From Norana najaformis (taxonomy: Eukaryota > Annelida > Clitellata > Crassiclitellata > Hormogastridae), in contig OZ029914.1 in the NCBI GenBank assembly GCA_964023275.1, positions 30,697,351 through 30,761,350 of the forward strand: a stretch of 64,000 nucleotides of DNA. Reading direction: 5' to 3'. Of the stretch, positions 1 through 27,700 are shown piece by piece (the stretch's first letter is position 1; every line of letters begins with the position of its first letter). The position numbers and the translations under genes are program-made. A model generated the notes under the pieces. That model saw only the letters and a list, made by a program, of their open reading frames with translations, was not told where the DNA came from and ran no database searches.

Positions 1-2199
1 CAGAAACACGCCGCCACCATAGCCTGCTTCTATTTAGCCTACGTCGACTGTAACCGTGTACTAAAAGCATCCTGCAGAGGTTTCACTGAAACTGATAAAA
101 ATTGGACTCGCACTACTTAAATTCAATGTCCTGCTGAATGCAGCATGTAATGCAGTTTATGGTCATCAATTCTGGTTGACTTAGAAGCACGTTACTTAGC
201 AGTGGTCGATGACAAAGGTTAGAGTGGAGTTTAATGCCCCAAACTACCCCACGTCTGCATGAGCGTGTGTATCATGTATGTATGTAAATGTATATTTGCA
301 TACGCGCACGATACAATCATTTAGTACCTTGTGAGGTATTTAAAAGGCGCTATTGTGTACGGATACATACATACTTGTATGCATACACAAATACATAGAT
401 ATAGACATACATACCTCAAACATACGTACAACCCATAGATAATGTATACAGTTGATGAAATAAGGACCTGAGCAGAAAATTTCATCATCTTTCCTTCAGA
501 CATACCATTTCATTTAGGGTGTGTAGATATTCAGATTCGGCAAGACGAAAGCCAAGTCGAAAGAAATAAAACGAATCGATTCTCGCTGCTTTAGGCCTAA
601 ATATGCCTACAGTGTACTTAAATGTCATTTAATTTCCACCTTTGCAGAGGTTAACGACATCAAAGAAACCCCCGAAAACCCAGCCATTCGTCCAATAACT
701 GACGCTAACAAACGGCTTTGTTGACGCCGACGATTTACTGCGATCGCAGTCCTCCAGTCATAAACCATCTCCTGTTAATTAACTTAATTTCGTGTCAATT
801 TATCTGTGGACTCTTTTTCCTGCCGACTAAGAAGAACCGTGCGACGAAATATAATTAATTAGCCAACCAATTGCAATTAACGTTATTTGGCCTGTCTAAT
901 ATATTTGCCGCGAACGGAATCCATGGCGTAATTGTCGTCATGTCTTAAACTGAGTTATCTGCTACCAGAAAATGACTTCCACACAGCATGGAAAGGGCTT
1001 CCACTGCAGCGGAAAATCAGAAGATACGAGTTTGACTAATTTTGCGAGGCAGTTTGACGATTCAGTTAGATCATTCATTTTGCCAAGAATATATAGAATA
1101 TATATTTTCCCAAGAACAGATAGGCCTACGTGGCGTTCCCGGTCCAGACAACGTCTCGGGAGTGACTCCAGTCCAGTTCTACAGACAAAGCTGCTCGCAT
1201 CACTGCCCCTTCTACTCTCGACATAAAATGGCTGTTCCGTACCATTTCTGCTCACTGATCCTGCCTCTTCTGCGGTCGCTGGATGGGCAACGTCCTAAGG
1301 ATGGCCTTATCTCAGAACAGGGTACATTCCTTTACCGGCAATAGTCATTCCCTTTTGTGTGCCTTCTTTACTACGGGCTTTCTCGTCACCACCATTCTAC
1401 ATCTCGTAATTCTGGAACTACTGCCATTAATCTGAGAAACCAGTCGTTTTCTTAGTTCCTGGGACAGAGGAGTCTTATGACAAGTCTCTGCGTCTTTACG
1501 CCATAAGCAAATATATTTCGCGCAACGCAACGTCCCACTAACACACGTCTCTCGCTCGATCTCCGTTTTTGCAGGCCTTCCACCTCAAATGTATATATCT
1601 GCCATGCAACACAACTCGCTCGCGGAGTAAATTTTTGTACAGGTACTCTTCTCAGCCAACACAGTTAGGCTACTAAATTCTGTTTCGAAAGATACTGGTA
1701 GGGTTGACTGTGAAGGTCCTCTCTCTATAACCTTCGCTATTTACACACACACCTCTGTCCCGACCTACATACGAGGCTTTTTTCCCGGACGTCCTCTCGT
1801 CCGATTACGTCTCGTAACTGCTCCGAGTACGGGTTTTGACTTGTATACACTATGTTCACCATCACACGAATACACTGTGTATATTAGTCACCAATTTCCT
1901 GAACTAAGACCACAACTGGTTCAGAAACTGCAATGCTTTGCATTTGAGACAGAAGCCAAAACTTGACATTTGACTACGAACAGACAGCGACATCCCGCTG
2001 AAGGATCATGGCCTCCAAGGTCAGGCAATTAACAAGTGTGTAGGACATAAGGAATATTACTCTGCTATATAGAAGATAATTCCTTTAGATGAAGCTCAAG
2101 CGAACCGCTTCATCTTAGCCTCGGCTTAAGGGCGGTTGGCCAGTACTCTTCATGCTATCTGATCCACCAAGCAACTGTTTATAGTATATATACTCATTT

Positions 2200-2335
2200 C
2201 ATAGCTAGGCTCGAGTTATAATTCTGGGGATTTGAACCCTCAACCTCAGGTTAAAGAGTCAACCCAGAGGTTTGGGTTTCAACTTGACAGTCCAGTATGC
2301 TGACCAGTGACTCACTCTTTCATCTTGCAATAGAT
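2200..2335 (-). repeat. tRNA-derived SINE-like block
   Basis: Read on the minus strand, a box-A-like TGGTCAGCATACTGG is followed about 60 bases later by the box-B match GGTTCAAATCC. The acceptor and D arms of a real tRNA do not form, so this is a SINE head rather than a tRNA gene. Confidence 0.4.
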
Positions 2336-2548
2336 AGACGACGCAATTATGATTACAGTATTAAATTAGAACATCTGTACATATTACACTGGTATATCAG
2401 TGATGGAACCAGAAGTTTACACCACTATGTCATCCAAAAGGGGTTCCAACTTGGGGTTATGAGGTTGTTAGACTGAACCACTTGCTTTCCTAAGAGCCAA
2501 TAGTAAATCTACAGATATAGCAGAATTATTAAAAATACCAGAACCATC

Positions 2549-2626
2549 AAGATTAGTACATTCTTACAAACAATGGACTCTATTCACAAGATTAGTACAT
2601 TCTTACAAACAATGGACTCTATTCAC
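2549..2626 (+). repeat. Tandem duplication, 39 bp x 2
   Basis: The 39-bp unit beginning AAGATTAGTACATTC occurs twice head to tail without mismatch, which indicates a recent duplication. Confidence 0.9.
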
Positions 2627-3351
2627 ATGTATCACTGAGCATATTTTCCAGAAACAAAAAGAAGCGAGGTACTCAGTTGAGTTTAATCAAGAGTGGACAG
2701 AGATGAATGCTAAAGAAATAAATACCGTAGCAGCACGGTATATGTATTGCATTATCTTCAAAAGTCGGTTTAACAACAGGATTTCCAAAATGTCAAATAG
2801 CATTTTCCAACTGGTCAGAAATAAACAAAATAAGCATATAGAGTCAACTTCAAAATACGTTTGTTTTTGCGTGAAGCTGAACAATAAAATCTAAATCCTT
2901 TAACTTGTTATAGGACTATTTAAAAATACTTCTTGCAGCTGTCTTAAATCACAGGCTTTTTACACTTTTTCAAAGGCATCTTCCAGTCCTTACTTGCCCT
3001 TGATTGTCTGCTATCAACATTCATTACATCAGCCTCTCTATCTCTCTCACTTCGAGCCTACCTACTCATACCAAAACATCTCCATTTAAATTCCATTTGC
3101 CCATAATAATCTAATGCTTGGCATGTTAAGTCAACTGGATTTCATTTGATCTTCCAAATTTTCTCTGTGAAGTAACTGTTCCATCTTTGAGATGGGTCGG
3201 CCATATCCAGCACAGAATGAAATAAACCAAGGAAAATCGACACCGGATCAGACTGTCCATGTGAAACAAAGGTGATCAACTAAGGTGACCAAGTCGAGCA
3301 TTAAATATACCACTCCACAGGTAGATATTGTAATGAGAATTGCAACCACAG

Positions 3352-18568
<15,217 letters not shown>

Positions 18569-20163
18569 CTTCCGGCTAAATCCCTCAATTCAGATATCCA
18601 ACGACACTTGCCTAAAGAATATCTTTAAAAATAAACCACAGCCACTTAGTACAAAAAAGACAACTACAGAAGAAAATCCATAAGAAGAAACAGCGTAATT
18701 TTACCGTTTATACAGCACTATTTAAAAAAAACACCATACACTTCTCTAAGCTTCATTCTTAAGCAATATTTAAAATACTCTTTGAAAATAGCCTCTAAAA
18801 TAATAGATTGTTCTAAAATTTTGCATTAAAGAAATACCGTCCAACTTGGGAGACTGTCTAGGCTTGTACAATACCGTAAATATATAACTTAAGCTGCAAG
18901 TAAGTTTTATATTAATGCATTCCTCATGTGAGTAGCATAGGCCTACAAAAGTATATTTCATCAAAACAGAGTTACTAGAAGTTTCGCGTTATATGTAAGC
19001 ATAGCCAGTACTATTTCTGCCTTGTCATCAGCAAACGTTATTATTGTTAACCCTTCTTTTGTGAAGCGGTCTCTAGTATTGATTTCAAGTTTTTTGACAA
19101 GTGTCTTTCACATTTTGGTGCATAATTCTATTACTTGTGATGCCACATTCGGGGTACTGAACAAAATGTAGGAGGGGTCTCTACTCCAAACATCTTGTCC
19201 CTCTAGAACAAGCATGACATGCACATAAGTTCAACTGCCAGTACACACAAGAGCTTGTACTGCTCACAAAAAATTAAAATACTGTCAAGAAATGTTTGTG
19301 AAGCTAATCAGCGTAAATTGGCGGGTAAAAATTACATTCAGACAAGTACTATTTTGAATTTTGTTAAATATGAATATATTTTTCATCACATCATAATATG
19401 ATGGATAGCATAACAGAGCACAGTTTACGGCTATCGGCATTATTAAATGCCTGGACAGAGTGAACGCAGATAAGTACACGGCTTCTTTAACACTGCGCAC
19501 TAGCACATTTTTGCGCACACGGCCATAAAAATTGGAAGAAACATCGACTCCTGCTCCTTGGCCAAACAGCTGGTGATCAAAAGTTCTGTAGGGCAGCGAA
19601 AGGGCCTGTCCCCACCTCTAGCGCCGGTGGAACATATAGACAGCGATACAGTAACATGAAACGTGCGCCTTGGTGAAAAAAAAACATTTCGCTAAATGCA
19701 TTCGCACTTTAAAGCTTTTGATGCTTTATAATTATTGTTCTCATACCTGAGATAAACAATATAAACGCGAAATGCGAAGCCGTTGCAATGTAACCCAATA
19801 AAATCAAATGGCACACGGTCTGATTGTTCAATCAACAACTTTTCAACCGTCAACAAGTGCACTTCCGCACACGCATGCGCACTGAGGCCAAAGTAAGTAA
19901 GCAACTACACTATTGTACCGAATGGGTGTAAAATTTACATTCACTAGGGGCGCCACTTAACATGATGTGGGTACATGGTTCAGAAACTGCTGTGATTATT
20001 TTACCGGTATTTGAAGACCAGCAACCAATGGTGAAATCAATAACAGCGACTTGGAGACTAATGATTACAGTCAGACTCTCTGTGACTCTTGCAGAACATT
20101 AAATTTTGAGGGCTGCAGTTGCAATCACAAAGAAATAGTAACAGAAGAAATTATAATTAGGCC
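18569..20163. other. Upstream region of COP1
   Basis: This should hold the COP1 5'UTR and promoter. I see no TATA box tied to the start and no other coding exon. It becomes less AT-rich around 19.5-19.95 kb, which could mark the promoter, but nothing more specific is visible. Confidence 0.4.
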
Positions 20164-20450
20164 CAGAGGCGTCGATCCGTAGTAAACATTGGAGGGGCCC
20201 GGGCCTAAAGTGGGGGTCTGGGCGCAAAGCCCCTGTCGGGTTCCAGAGGCAAAGCCCCTGTCGGGTTCCAGAGGCAAAGCCCTTATTATGGGGTCAAGAA
20301 TAGGCCTAATACAGGAAGAATGAGAACTTTATCAGTGCATAGCTGCCTTTTACTGATTTTACAGGTAAAATATTGCTGGCCAACCAATGGCCGAGCTCTC
20401 ATGCTCAAAATATTGCCTGAGCCCGGGTTCCCATATGATTGACGCCTCTG
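20164..20450. mobile_element. Short TIR element (MITE-like), 287 bp
   Basis: The left end CAGAGGCGTCGATC and right end GATTGACGCCTCTG are inverted repeats with one mismatch. The interior has tandem GGGTTCCAGAGGCAAAGCCC-type units and a GC-rich right end shared with the elements ending at 24515 and starting at 32867. No coding capacity. The CAGNGGCG end recalls hAT-type elements, but I see no clear 8-bp target duplication, so the superfamily is open. Confidence 0.6.
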
Positions 20451-21059
20451 GGAACATTGGTGTCAATGTAAATCTGTGAAGTAGCACCGCAAGAAAAAAA
20501 TTTGCATCAGAAAGACCAGCGTAACTGCTTCCCAAATAGAGGTGTCGAACCATAGGCCACATTTAGTGAACACATTTTTCCTTTCTACTTCCTCTAATAA
20601 AATTACTTTTTAAATTCTAGATCCCAAATTTTTCGTTAATAAAGACTGGATTGGACCCATATAGATTCCTTGGATTGGACCTAAAGACTATTCTTTGAGC
20701 ATAGACAAAAGTAAAACCATAATTCTTTTCAAAAATGTTTTAATTGCATTAGCAAGATGGCAGCACAGGTTCATTAATGTCAGTTATATTCGCTAGGTGA
20801 CAGCACGGTTTTGAAAAAGACCATTAGATCAAATCGCGCGCTGGTTACACGAATCCTATGCACGTGTTGACCACTCCTTCACATTCCTTCGGACTGTGCG
20901 TTTGGCTGTCCCTGTGCTTGTCTGTCGGCCTATCTGTGTTTATGGCGGATTAGGCAGCTGGAAAGTGTGCTGCCTGCAGATACGAGAAGGATTGTTGACG
21001 TTATTACTACATTTCGGACGCTTGATTTCTTTGTTTGCATATAATTAGTCATGTATGTT

Positions 21060-21308
21060 ATTTCCTGCCCATCCCGCTGAGCACCTGCTTTTAAAGGTTT
21101 CGCTGTGAGTGTGGCTTTGCCAGATCCATACGTAATACACCTGCCTACTTAAAATAGTTTTGCCGCCCTTTCTCGGATGTGGCTGGTCACCGATCCCTTA
21201 TTAAATGGGAAAAGCCTGAACAGCGCCCTTTTCTTCGGCCTCGGCTGTGCTACGGCGCTATATAAATTTTATTATTATTATTGTTTGTTATTGTTCTTGT
21301 TATTATTA

Positions 21309-21353
<45 letters not shown>
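21060..21353 (+). mobile_element. Retroelement 3' tail with (ATT)n
   Basis: The block ends CTACGGCGCTATATAAA and runs into ATT repeats. Similar 'gcgctatataa' endings close the LINE remnant near 53.66 kb and others in the window. There is no open frame. Confidence 0.5.
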
Positions 21354-21354
<1 letters not shown>

Positions 21355-21441
21355 GTCACTTCAATTATGATATAAATCTATTGTTGCTGGAGCAACTAGA
21401 GCTGCTGTGGCGTCCTGGTTGGCACACTGGAAACAGGTCGA

Positions 21442-22240
21442 CTAGCTGCACCTCCGAATCGCTGCTTTAAGCGCCGTGGTGAAGAAGCAACCCTGAGTTA
21501 GCGGTCGCGTAAGTGTAGAGCGTTCTGTGGGCGTTTCTTCGATGGGGCGCAAGAACTTCCGGTGTGGATCGGACGAACATCCAGCACTACCAACTCCCTC
21601 CTCTTCATCGCCGTCGTCGTCTGCTTCGAAAGCGCCTGCGTCGTGGGCTTCGCTGACCCGAGCGTCGACGTCTCCTCGACCTCGACCCGCCGGCTGACCT
21701 TCGACAGGCAGTGTGGCTCTTTGACCCAGAGGATCGGTTGGGGCCCGTCGGCTGGGTTTCGACGACCAGTTCCAGGTTCTCTCCTTTTCTTTAATCTTGG
21801 CTTCAGGCACGGTGATTGTTCTCTGGAATTGCCAGTCTTCGCTTAAATCTGGCTCCAAGAATGTGCCATTAAAGGCAATCGCGTTAGATCGCTGGATGGC
21901 AATGGAGAGGCGTTGGAACAGGAAAGAAGTCTCCCTCTTATCTCCCGATACTTGAGTTAAATGGCGTCCGATTTTCTTGATGAGGCTGAAGCCTTCCTGA
22001 TTTATGGGGCCTAGAGTCTCGAAGGCCAGAGGGACGAAGCAGTGTGTCGAGAGAATATCACTGTATTTTGAGGTCTTTCGTTCTGCTGCGATCTCAGCAG
22101 CAGCACCTGCGACCACGGCTGTTCTGGATCGATAAGAAACTGCCAGAGTATCGATTACTGTGGCGTCCCAGGTCAAGCATTTACCCCCTTCCCAAGGAAT
22201 GAGGGTTGCTCCATCAGGTCGTCGGCCGTCGGACCTAACC
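21442..22240 (-). pseudogene. Non-LTR retrotransposon fragment with restriction-like endonuclease motifs
   Basis: An open minus-strand frame of about 265 codons follows an ATT array. Near its start are SDGRRPDGATLIPW, then GKCLTWDATVIDTL and, about 30 residues on, AAERKTSKYSDI. The spacing PD - D - K..KY matches the restriction-like endonuclease of site-specific LINEs. Downstream, FVPLAFETLGPIN and FLFQRLSIAIQRSNA match a C-terminal domain common in cnidarian and molluscan retroelements. The reverse transcriptase is missing: the 5' end stops at the ATT array, so this is a truncated copy. The last 150 or so residues are low complexity (acidic and Pro/Arg-rich) and may not belong to the domain. 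Confidence 0.75.
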
Positions 22241-22405
<165 letters not shown>

Positions 22406-22504
22406 ATTAAGTGGGGAAGACTTAAGGGCAGGAACAAAATGTTGGAGGAAATGAATCTTCGGTGAGAAATATAGAAAAAAAACTGATGTGGAGGGAAGAA
22501 TGTT

Positions 22505-22885
22505 TGCACACACGTGCCACACCACTCTGGAATAAACTCCCCCCAGAATTGCCACAGTTTTCTGACCCATCATACAAACTCATCGATGCTCCACCGCTTG
22601 CAATTTCTGCTTCGGCCTTTCATTGAAAGCTCAAAACATTCCTCTTTCACAGATTGTACCCTGACACCCGTTCTTCCTCATCTCTCTCCCCTCTTCAACC
22701 CCAAACACCACCACCCGTAGCTGCCACCCTGTCTCTCCATCTGACTTTTGGATCTTGACTTGGAACTGAACCCTTTTACCTATCGATTTTGTTTTGACTG
22801 AGCGCCTGTGAATAAGCTGGTACTCGCGGCGCGGCTTTCGTTGGGCGCTGTAGAAATCTCAGAATTACGATTACGATTACAACTT
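22505..22885 (+). pseudogene. LINE 3' end: reverse-transcriptase ORF terminus and tail
   Basis: ATPLWNKLPPELPQFSD is the conserved end of many LINE ORF2 proteins (P-LWN-LP), followed after one stop by KLKTFLFH. About 150 bases later GCGCCTGTGAATAAGCTGG, TTGGGCGCTGTAGAAATCTC and ATTACG repeats form a tail that recurs at 25455-25538 and, inverted, near 39.64 kb. It is a dead-on-arrival 5'-truncated copy. Confidence 0.65.
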
Positions 22886-22904
22886 TGTCACCAGGCAGTC
22901 AAAT

Positions 22905-23060
22905 TTGGTAACGATTTATGCTGGAAGGTAAATGTCTAAAGTGTCTAGGACCTTGGGATTCATCCATTGCCGGCTCAAGGATCAGCGGAGCTGGAATGAA
23001 CGTGTCCCCTACGTCCTAATGTTGGACATGGTAGCCTTATTGCAGTAGCTTCCAGTGTTT
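22905..23060 (+). repeat. Partial SINE, family of the 50.9-kb copy
   Basis: ACCTTGGGATTCATCCATTG and adjacent bases are the reverse complement of part of the SINE at 50890-51172. The tRNA head is missing. Confidence 0.5.
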
Positions 23061-23624
23061 AACATCTTATGGCTGCCAGGGTCGTTGACGTCGACCTTTA
23101 CCTTACTTTACCATTAAAGTCATGCGTTTACACAAAATAAGCGTGGGGAGGTCAGCTAACTTACTTAAAAATAGAGGTGTCGGCGTGTATCCGACATGGA
23201 ATGAACAAGTTTGTTCTTTACCACTTTCGCATCTTATAAAATTACTTTAACTGATGTTATGCCCTAATATTTTACTAATAAAAACATGGTTTAGCAAAAA
23301 GAAATATCTTCGAAAATAAGTAGAAATTAAACAGCGTCTTCTAGATTGATTGTGAATAGACGCATGCCTATTGAAAATGGTTCATTTGCATTCGCTAGGT
23401 GGGAGCACGGTTTCAAAAGCCCATTGAGCTGGCAGTTTCAACACGAATTCCAAACACGTAAGCTATTGACTACTCCTTTTCGTTGCTTCTCTGATTGTTG
23501 TAATACAGCATTTGTAAAGCGCCTCGCATAACCTCTCAAAAACGCTCTAAATTTATTAATTACTCATTTATAACCGGATGTCAACACATTATATAATCCG
23601 CTTACGTGATTCTTTTCTTGTACC

Positions 23625-24515
23625 TATACAGATGGGACGGATAGTTGAGTCAAGTATAGGAAAATTTTCTATACCTGGAGTTGAACCTTGGGAAACTAAG
23701 TAACTGGCTTTCAATTTCACCTCATTGCATCTACACCAAACAGTGATGAAAAGCTGATGAGCCTAACTCCACAAGTGCAATTTCACCATCAATATTGTCT
23801 TGTTCAAAATTAACGAAATCTTATATCCATATACTTAACAGAGGGCGCTTTCTTCGGCTAGCGATGCAGAGACTGTGTGGGGATTATAATTATAAAGGGC
23901 GACTATACGAATATGGGTATATATGTATCCACCCCATAATTACAAACCATATGTACATAAGGTACATGTATATGGTTTTGTAACTGAAGAGACTAATTTA
24001 GCGGGTCGGCTTGCATCTGTACTGCCTGACTAGTCGAAGATGACATCCAGATGGCGATGGCCTTGATGTGAGAGCAAGTTGTATTACCTGCATTCCATTA
24101 ATTTTTCAGGGTTGTGTCAAACATTGCTATAGTTCTGTGCCCCCGGCGACCTGTGTGGCTTAAAGTCTTTATGTCCAACTGCTTGTGACTCACTTCGCTT
24201 GGTCGACCTGCATATAATTATGTACTGTTGTAGTACATATTCATGTATCTGTCTTTCTGTCTGTCCGTTTGTCTACCTAAGCAAAAGTAGTCATAGACAG
24301 CAATACCTAGAGAGGTACGTACAATCGGAAATTACGGACTGGGATTGTTTACTAAAGTCTTAAAGTGAAGAATGACAACTTTTGTCAGTCCAGAGATGCC
24401 TTGTACCGATTTTACAGCTAAAATATTGCCGGGGCCCAACCAATGGCCGGGCCCCCAGGCTCAAAATATTGCCGGGGCCCGGGCCCCAGGGGCACCCATA
24501 GGATCGACGCCACTG
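23625..24515 (+). mobile_element. Dispersed element, copy A (about 890 bp)
   Basis: Nearly the whole segment recurs in inverted orientation at 32867-33854. The right end is GC-rich, with repeated AAAATATTGCCGGGGCCC blocks, and closes with GATCGACGCCACTG, whose reverse complement CAGTGGCGTCGATC resembles the TIR of the element at 20164. No matching left TIR is visible and there is no coding frame, so it is a truncated or non-autonomous element. Confidence 0.75.
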
Positions 24516-25454
24516 ATTAGGCCTACAGAGCACAACCAATGGAAAGCCCAACTGTATGTGCTCACAAAAGAACACAACTGAGCGTTCGAGGACGGTTCTC
24601 TCGTTGCAAAAGTAGGGATGAAGGTCTATGTTCGAGCAGTGAAAGTTGCATATAAAAAACCATCAATGTAGGCGTATCGTTGAGATTTGAGGATTGTAAG
24701 TCGTGCAGTCTGAGAAACAAGTGGTTAAAGTAGGCGTGCATACCTATGCACGGAAAGAAAAGTAAACCTGGAACGCGCTGTGCCTGATAGACATACTGCC
24801 AGGACGGAGAGATGCGAAGATTCGTTGAAGATCGTCCTTGTCCACGGAACTACAGGAAAAGAACAGTTGCCCGAGAAGAGGCAATGTCCAGAAGTAATGA
24901 ATGTATAGCGGTACTCTGTATCTGGTAGATGTACAAGATGCCCATATTGGATGAGCGCTATATATATATATATGCTCCGAATGACTGAACGAATGAATGA
25001 TAGGTTATAAAGAGGCGTTCGTGGGGATAAAAGAACAGATGAAGAAAAGGCCGTTTGCTAGAACCCTATTCTTGGAAAGGGATATAGGCCCTAGGCTATA
25101 GAACCCATCCGGTGACCAAAGAAGAGGCGAAGCCGGGGTCCAAGACAGAATCGTACAGTGTCGTCTCTCTCAGGGAAGCACCGCCGCCCTATTCTGAACT
25201 TCTTCCCGAAAGAATTGACACTGTTACGAAGGAAGAGTATAGGCCTAGTTGATTGCAAAGAGCGTAAATTTCGGTCGTAGAACCGGTTATTTGTAGGTAA
25301 CGAAAACGGCAACATATTGGTATGAGAAATGTAGTATGCACATACACGAATAAACATATAGCGCCTTTCGATAATCTCGCAAAAGCGGATACCTCTGGTT
25401 TACTTCCGCCGAAGTAAAACCGTCACAACTTCTCCACCAGTTTTTCCGTATAAC

Positions 25455-25538
25455 TATTGCGCCTGCGAATAAGCTGGTTCCCGTAACTTAGCTTACGTTG
25501 GACGCTGTAGAAATATCGAGCTTACGATTACGATTATT
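25455..25538 (+). mobile_element. LINE 3' tail fragment with ATTACG end
   Basis: GCGCCTGCGAATAAGCTGGT, then GTTGGACGCTGTAGAAATA and TTACGATTACGATTA, the same tail as at 22.80-22.88 kb. Confidence 0.6.
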
Positions 25539-25588
25539 AGGCTACCAGTGCAATAAAATATCAAGTTACTTTGTGCTATAAAATTTTA

Positions 25589-25680
25589 TGTTATCTTATG
25601 CGCTGCGTTACGTGACGTCGTGTTATGTTATCTTACGCGCTACGTTACGTGACCTCACTTTACGTTACGTTATGCTGTTT
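25589..25680 (+). repeat. Imperfect tandem repeat of about 38 bp
   Basis: TTATGTTATCTTATGCGCTG and TTATGTTATCTTACGCGCTA blocks are each followed by CGTTACGTGACCTC-like sequence. Degenerate and without coding signal. Confidence 0.7.
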
Positions 25681-25771
25681 CCAAAGACCACAAATTTAAA
25701 TACACATTACTTCAGTGATGGAAAAGCACGTCGTGACGTGCGCCGAAAAATGTTGACCAAGATTAGTTTAG

Positions 25772-25849
25772 GACAATGAAGCAAACAAACACAAAGAGAG
25801 ACAATGAAGCAAACAAACACAAAGAGAGACAATGAAGCAAACAAACATA
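25772..25849 (+). repeat. 28-bp tandem repeat, almost three copies
   Basis: The unit GACAATGAAGCAAACAAACA plus CAAAGAGA is repeated without visible mismatch. Confidence 0.9.
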
Positions 25850-26635
25850 TATCCGGGCTTTTAGGTCCGTAACAAGTGTGTATTTTTAAAAGTTATTATG
25901 TTCGATTCGACTTATGTAATATGCGGTGGGGGGAGAGCCAGGATTACGGTGGGAGGTTGGGACCACTGTGACTAATAGGCTTACATCCATACGCACGGAG
26001 ACAACCGCATGCACCGGCGCATAGATTCGTGTAAACAATGCATCCATCAAAACTGCTGTCTGCCCACCTGGACGCATTGCCATCGCAAAACGAGTAACTC
26101 ATTTCTAACAAAGAGAGAAATTACACCGGAATTACACATGCATATTCATATGCATATATATATGTATATATGCATATATTTGTATATATATACACTCATA
26201 CACATACATATGCATACGCTTAATTAAGACGTGTCACTTGTTTCGCAGGCTGCACGCATTGCATTGTCACTCAGTATAAAAACAAGGACGACCAATTTCC
26301 ACGTAACACCGTGTAAATAGGAAGAGGCGTCAACTGCTGACAGCGATTCGTTGTTTCAAGAAGAAAAGGCATCGCTGCTGCTGCTGCTGGTGGTGTTGGT
26401 CTTTCACTCGGCATCAGGTCTTCTTCGCCTTTCAGCTGCTTAAGCAACCAGAGGCCATTGTTGCTGGTCTACGGAATACGGAATTGCTACAATTACGTCT
26501 CGCTTTCGAAGATAGGTATATAGGCCAGCGCATCCTTTATTTACGGACGTGATCGAGGAAGACTTCAGACAATTTTGATAGTGAGAACCTGTAACTTATA
26601 GCTTCGTGTACATCTGCAATCATCATTGATTACGA

Positions 26636-26700
26636 CGACGACGACGATGATGACGACGGTGTGATGATGATGGTGGTGGTGGTGGTGATGATGATGATGG

Positions 26701-26753
<53 letters not shown>
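26636..26753 (+). repeat. GAT/GGT/ACG trinucleotide array
   Basis: ACG repeats pass into GGT and then about 50 bases of pure GAT. A typical compound microsatellite. Confidence 0.95.
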
Positions 26754-26755
<2 letters not shown>

Positions 26756-27004
26756 TACTCTATTTACGCCTCTTTCGTTTAAAAGATTGCATGATGCCGT
26801 GCATGGAAGAAATCATAGTAATTTAGTTTAAGAGTTTGTCAACGATCTTTTGAAGCGTCAATAATCTTTCGAAGCGTCAATCGATCGGGCTTCGGACCAT
26901 CGACTCGCCCAGTTTGTAGCGTAGCGTTGTCTCGAGAAAGACACACAGTCTTTGATTTTCTTATGTATATTTAAAAAAGCCCACGTCAGTCACAGCAGGT
27001 CGTC

Positions 27005-27356
27005 AAGAATGCGAAGAATGCGAAGAAGAAGAAAAGAAGAAGAAGAAGAATGCGAAGAATGCGAAGAATGCGAAGAAGAATGCGAAGAATGCGAAGAATG
27101 CGAAGAATGCGAAGAAGAATGCGAAGAAGAAGAAGAAAGCGAAGAAGAAGAAGATGAATGCGAAGAAGAAGAAGAAGAAGAAGAAGAAGAAGAATGCGAA
27201 GAAGAAGAATGCGAAGAAGAAGAAGAAGAATGCGAAGAAGAAGAATGCGAAGAAGAAGAAGAATGCGAAGAAGAAGAAGAATGCGAAGAAGAAGAAGAAT
27301 GCGAAGAAGAATGCGAAGAAGAAGAAGAAGAAGAAGAAGAAGAAGAAGAAGAAGAA
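27005..27356 (+). repeat. Compound GAA / GAATGC array
   Basis: About 350 bases of GAA triplets interrupted at irregular multiples of three by TGC, giving GAAGAATGC-type units and ending in pure GAA. Because all units are multiples of three, every frame stays open on at least one strand. The long Glu/Cys, Lys/Asn, Arg/Met and Phe/Ala translations are artefacts. It abuts the 3' end of a minus-strand LINE remnant. Confidence 0.95.
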
Positions 27357-27700
27357 AGTCCCGTCTCCTCGTTCAGTCCAACACCATGTAGTTCTTAGCC
27401 CTCCTACAGCTTTCTTTCTTTTAATTATTCCTTCAAGCACTGTCTTCAGGAGCGAATTCCCACGAAGTATGTGGCCGATTTAATTGATTTGTCTTTTCTT
27501 TATTGTATTCACCAGTGTTCTATCTTCCTGCACCAAGCGCACTTCTACATTCTCATATTTTGCTTTATGATCTCTCTAGCTGATTTGAACCAGTTACCTC
27601 CCTCTCCACATTTAAAACGCCTCCAGGCGCCCAAATTCTGCCTTTCCGATAGTCATTGTCTCAGATCGATATAGTGTTACACCACATAAGAGGATTTTAC
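27357..27700 (-). pseudogene. LINE reverse-transcriptase C-terminal remnant
   Basis: On the minus strand VRLVQEDRTLVNTIKKRQIN, a stop, then IGHILRGNSLLKTVLEGIIK and RKKAVGGLRTTWCW. This matches the region after the RT domain in many animal LINEs (RTLINTIKKRQ.NWIGHILRG..LLKTVLEG). One nonsense codon and other stops upstream show it is dead. Its 3' end is replaced by the GAA/TGC array. Confidence 0.75.

Larger units (their letters stand above)
1..3351. other. Region downstream of COP1
   Basis: AT-rich sequence with no convincing coding exon; all open frames are under about 100 codons and look random. It includes the COP1 3'UTR at the right end, a tRNA-derived SINE-like block near 2.2 kb and a 39-bp tandem duplication near 2.55 kb. 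Confidence 0.6.

Noticed and set aside
26952-27483. Open frames rich in Glu/Cys, Lys/Asn, Arg/Met or Phe/Ala
   Set aside because: All are translations of one GAA/TGC array in different frames and strands.
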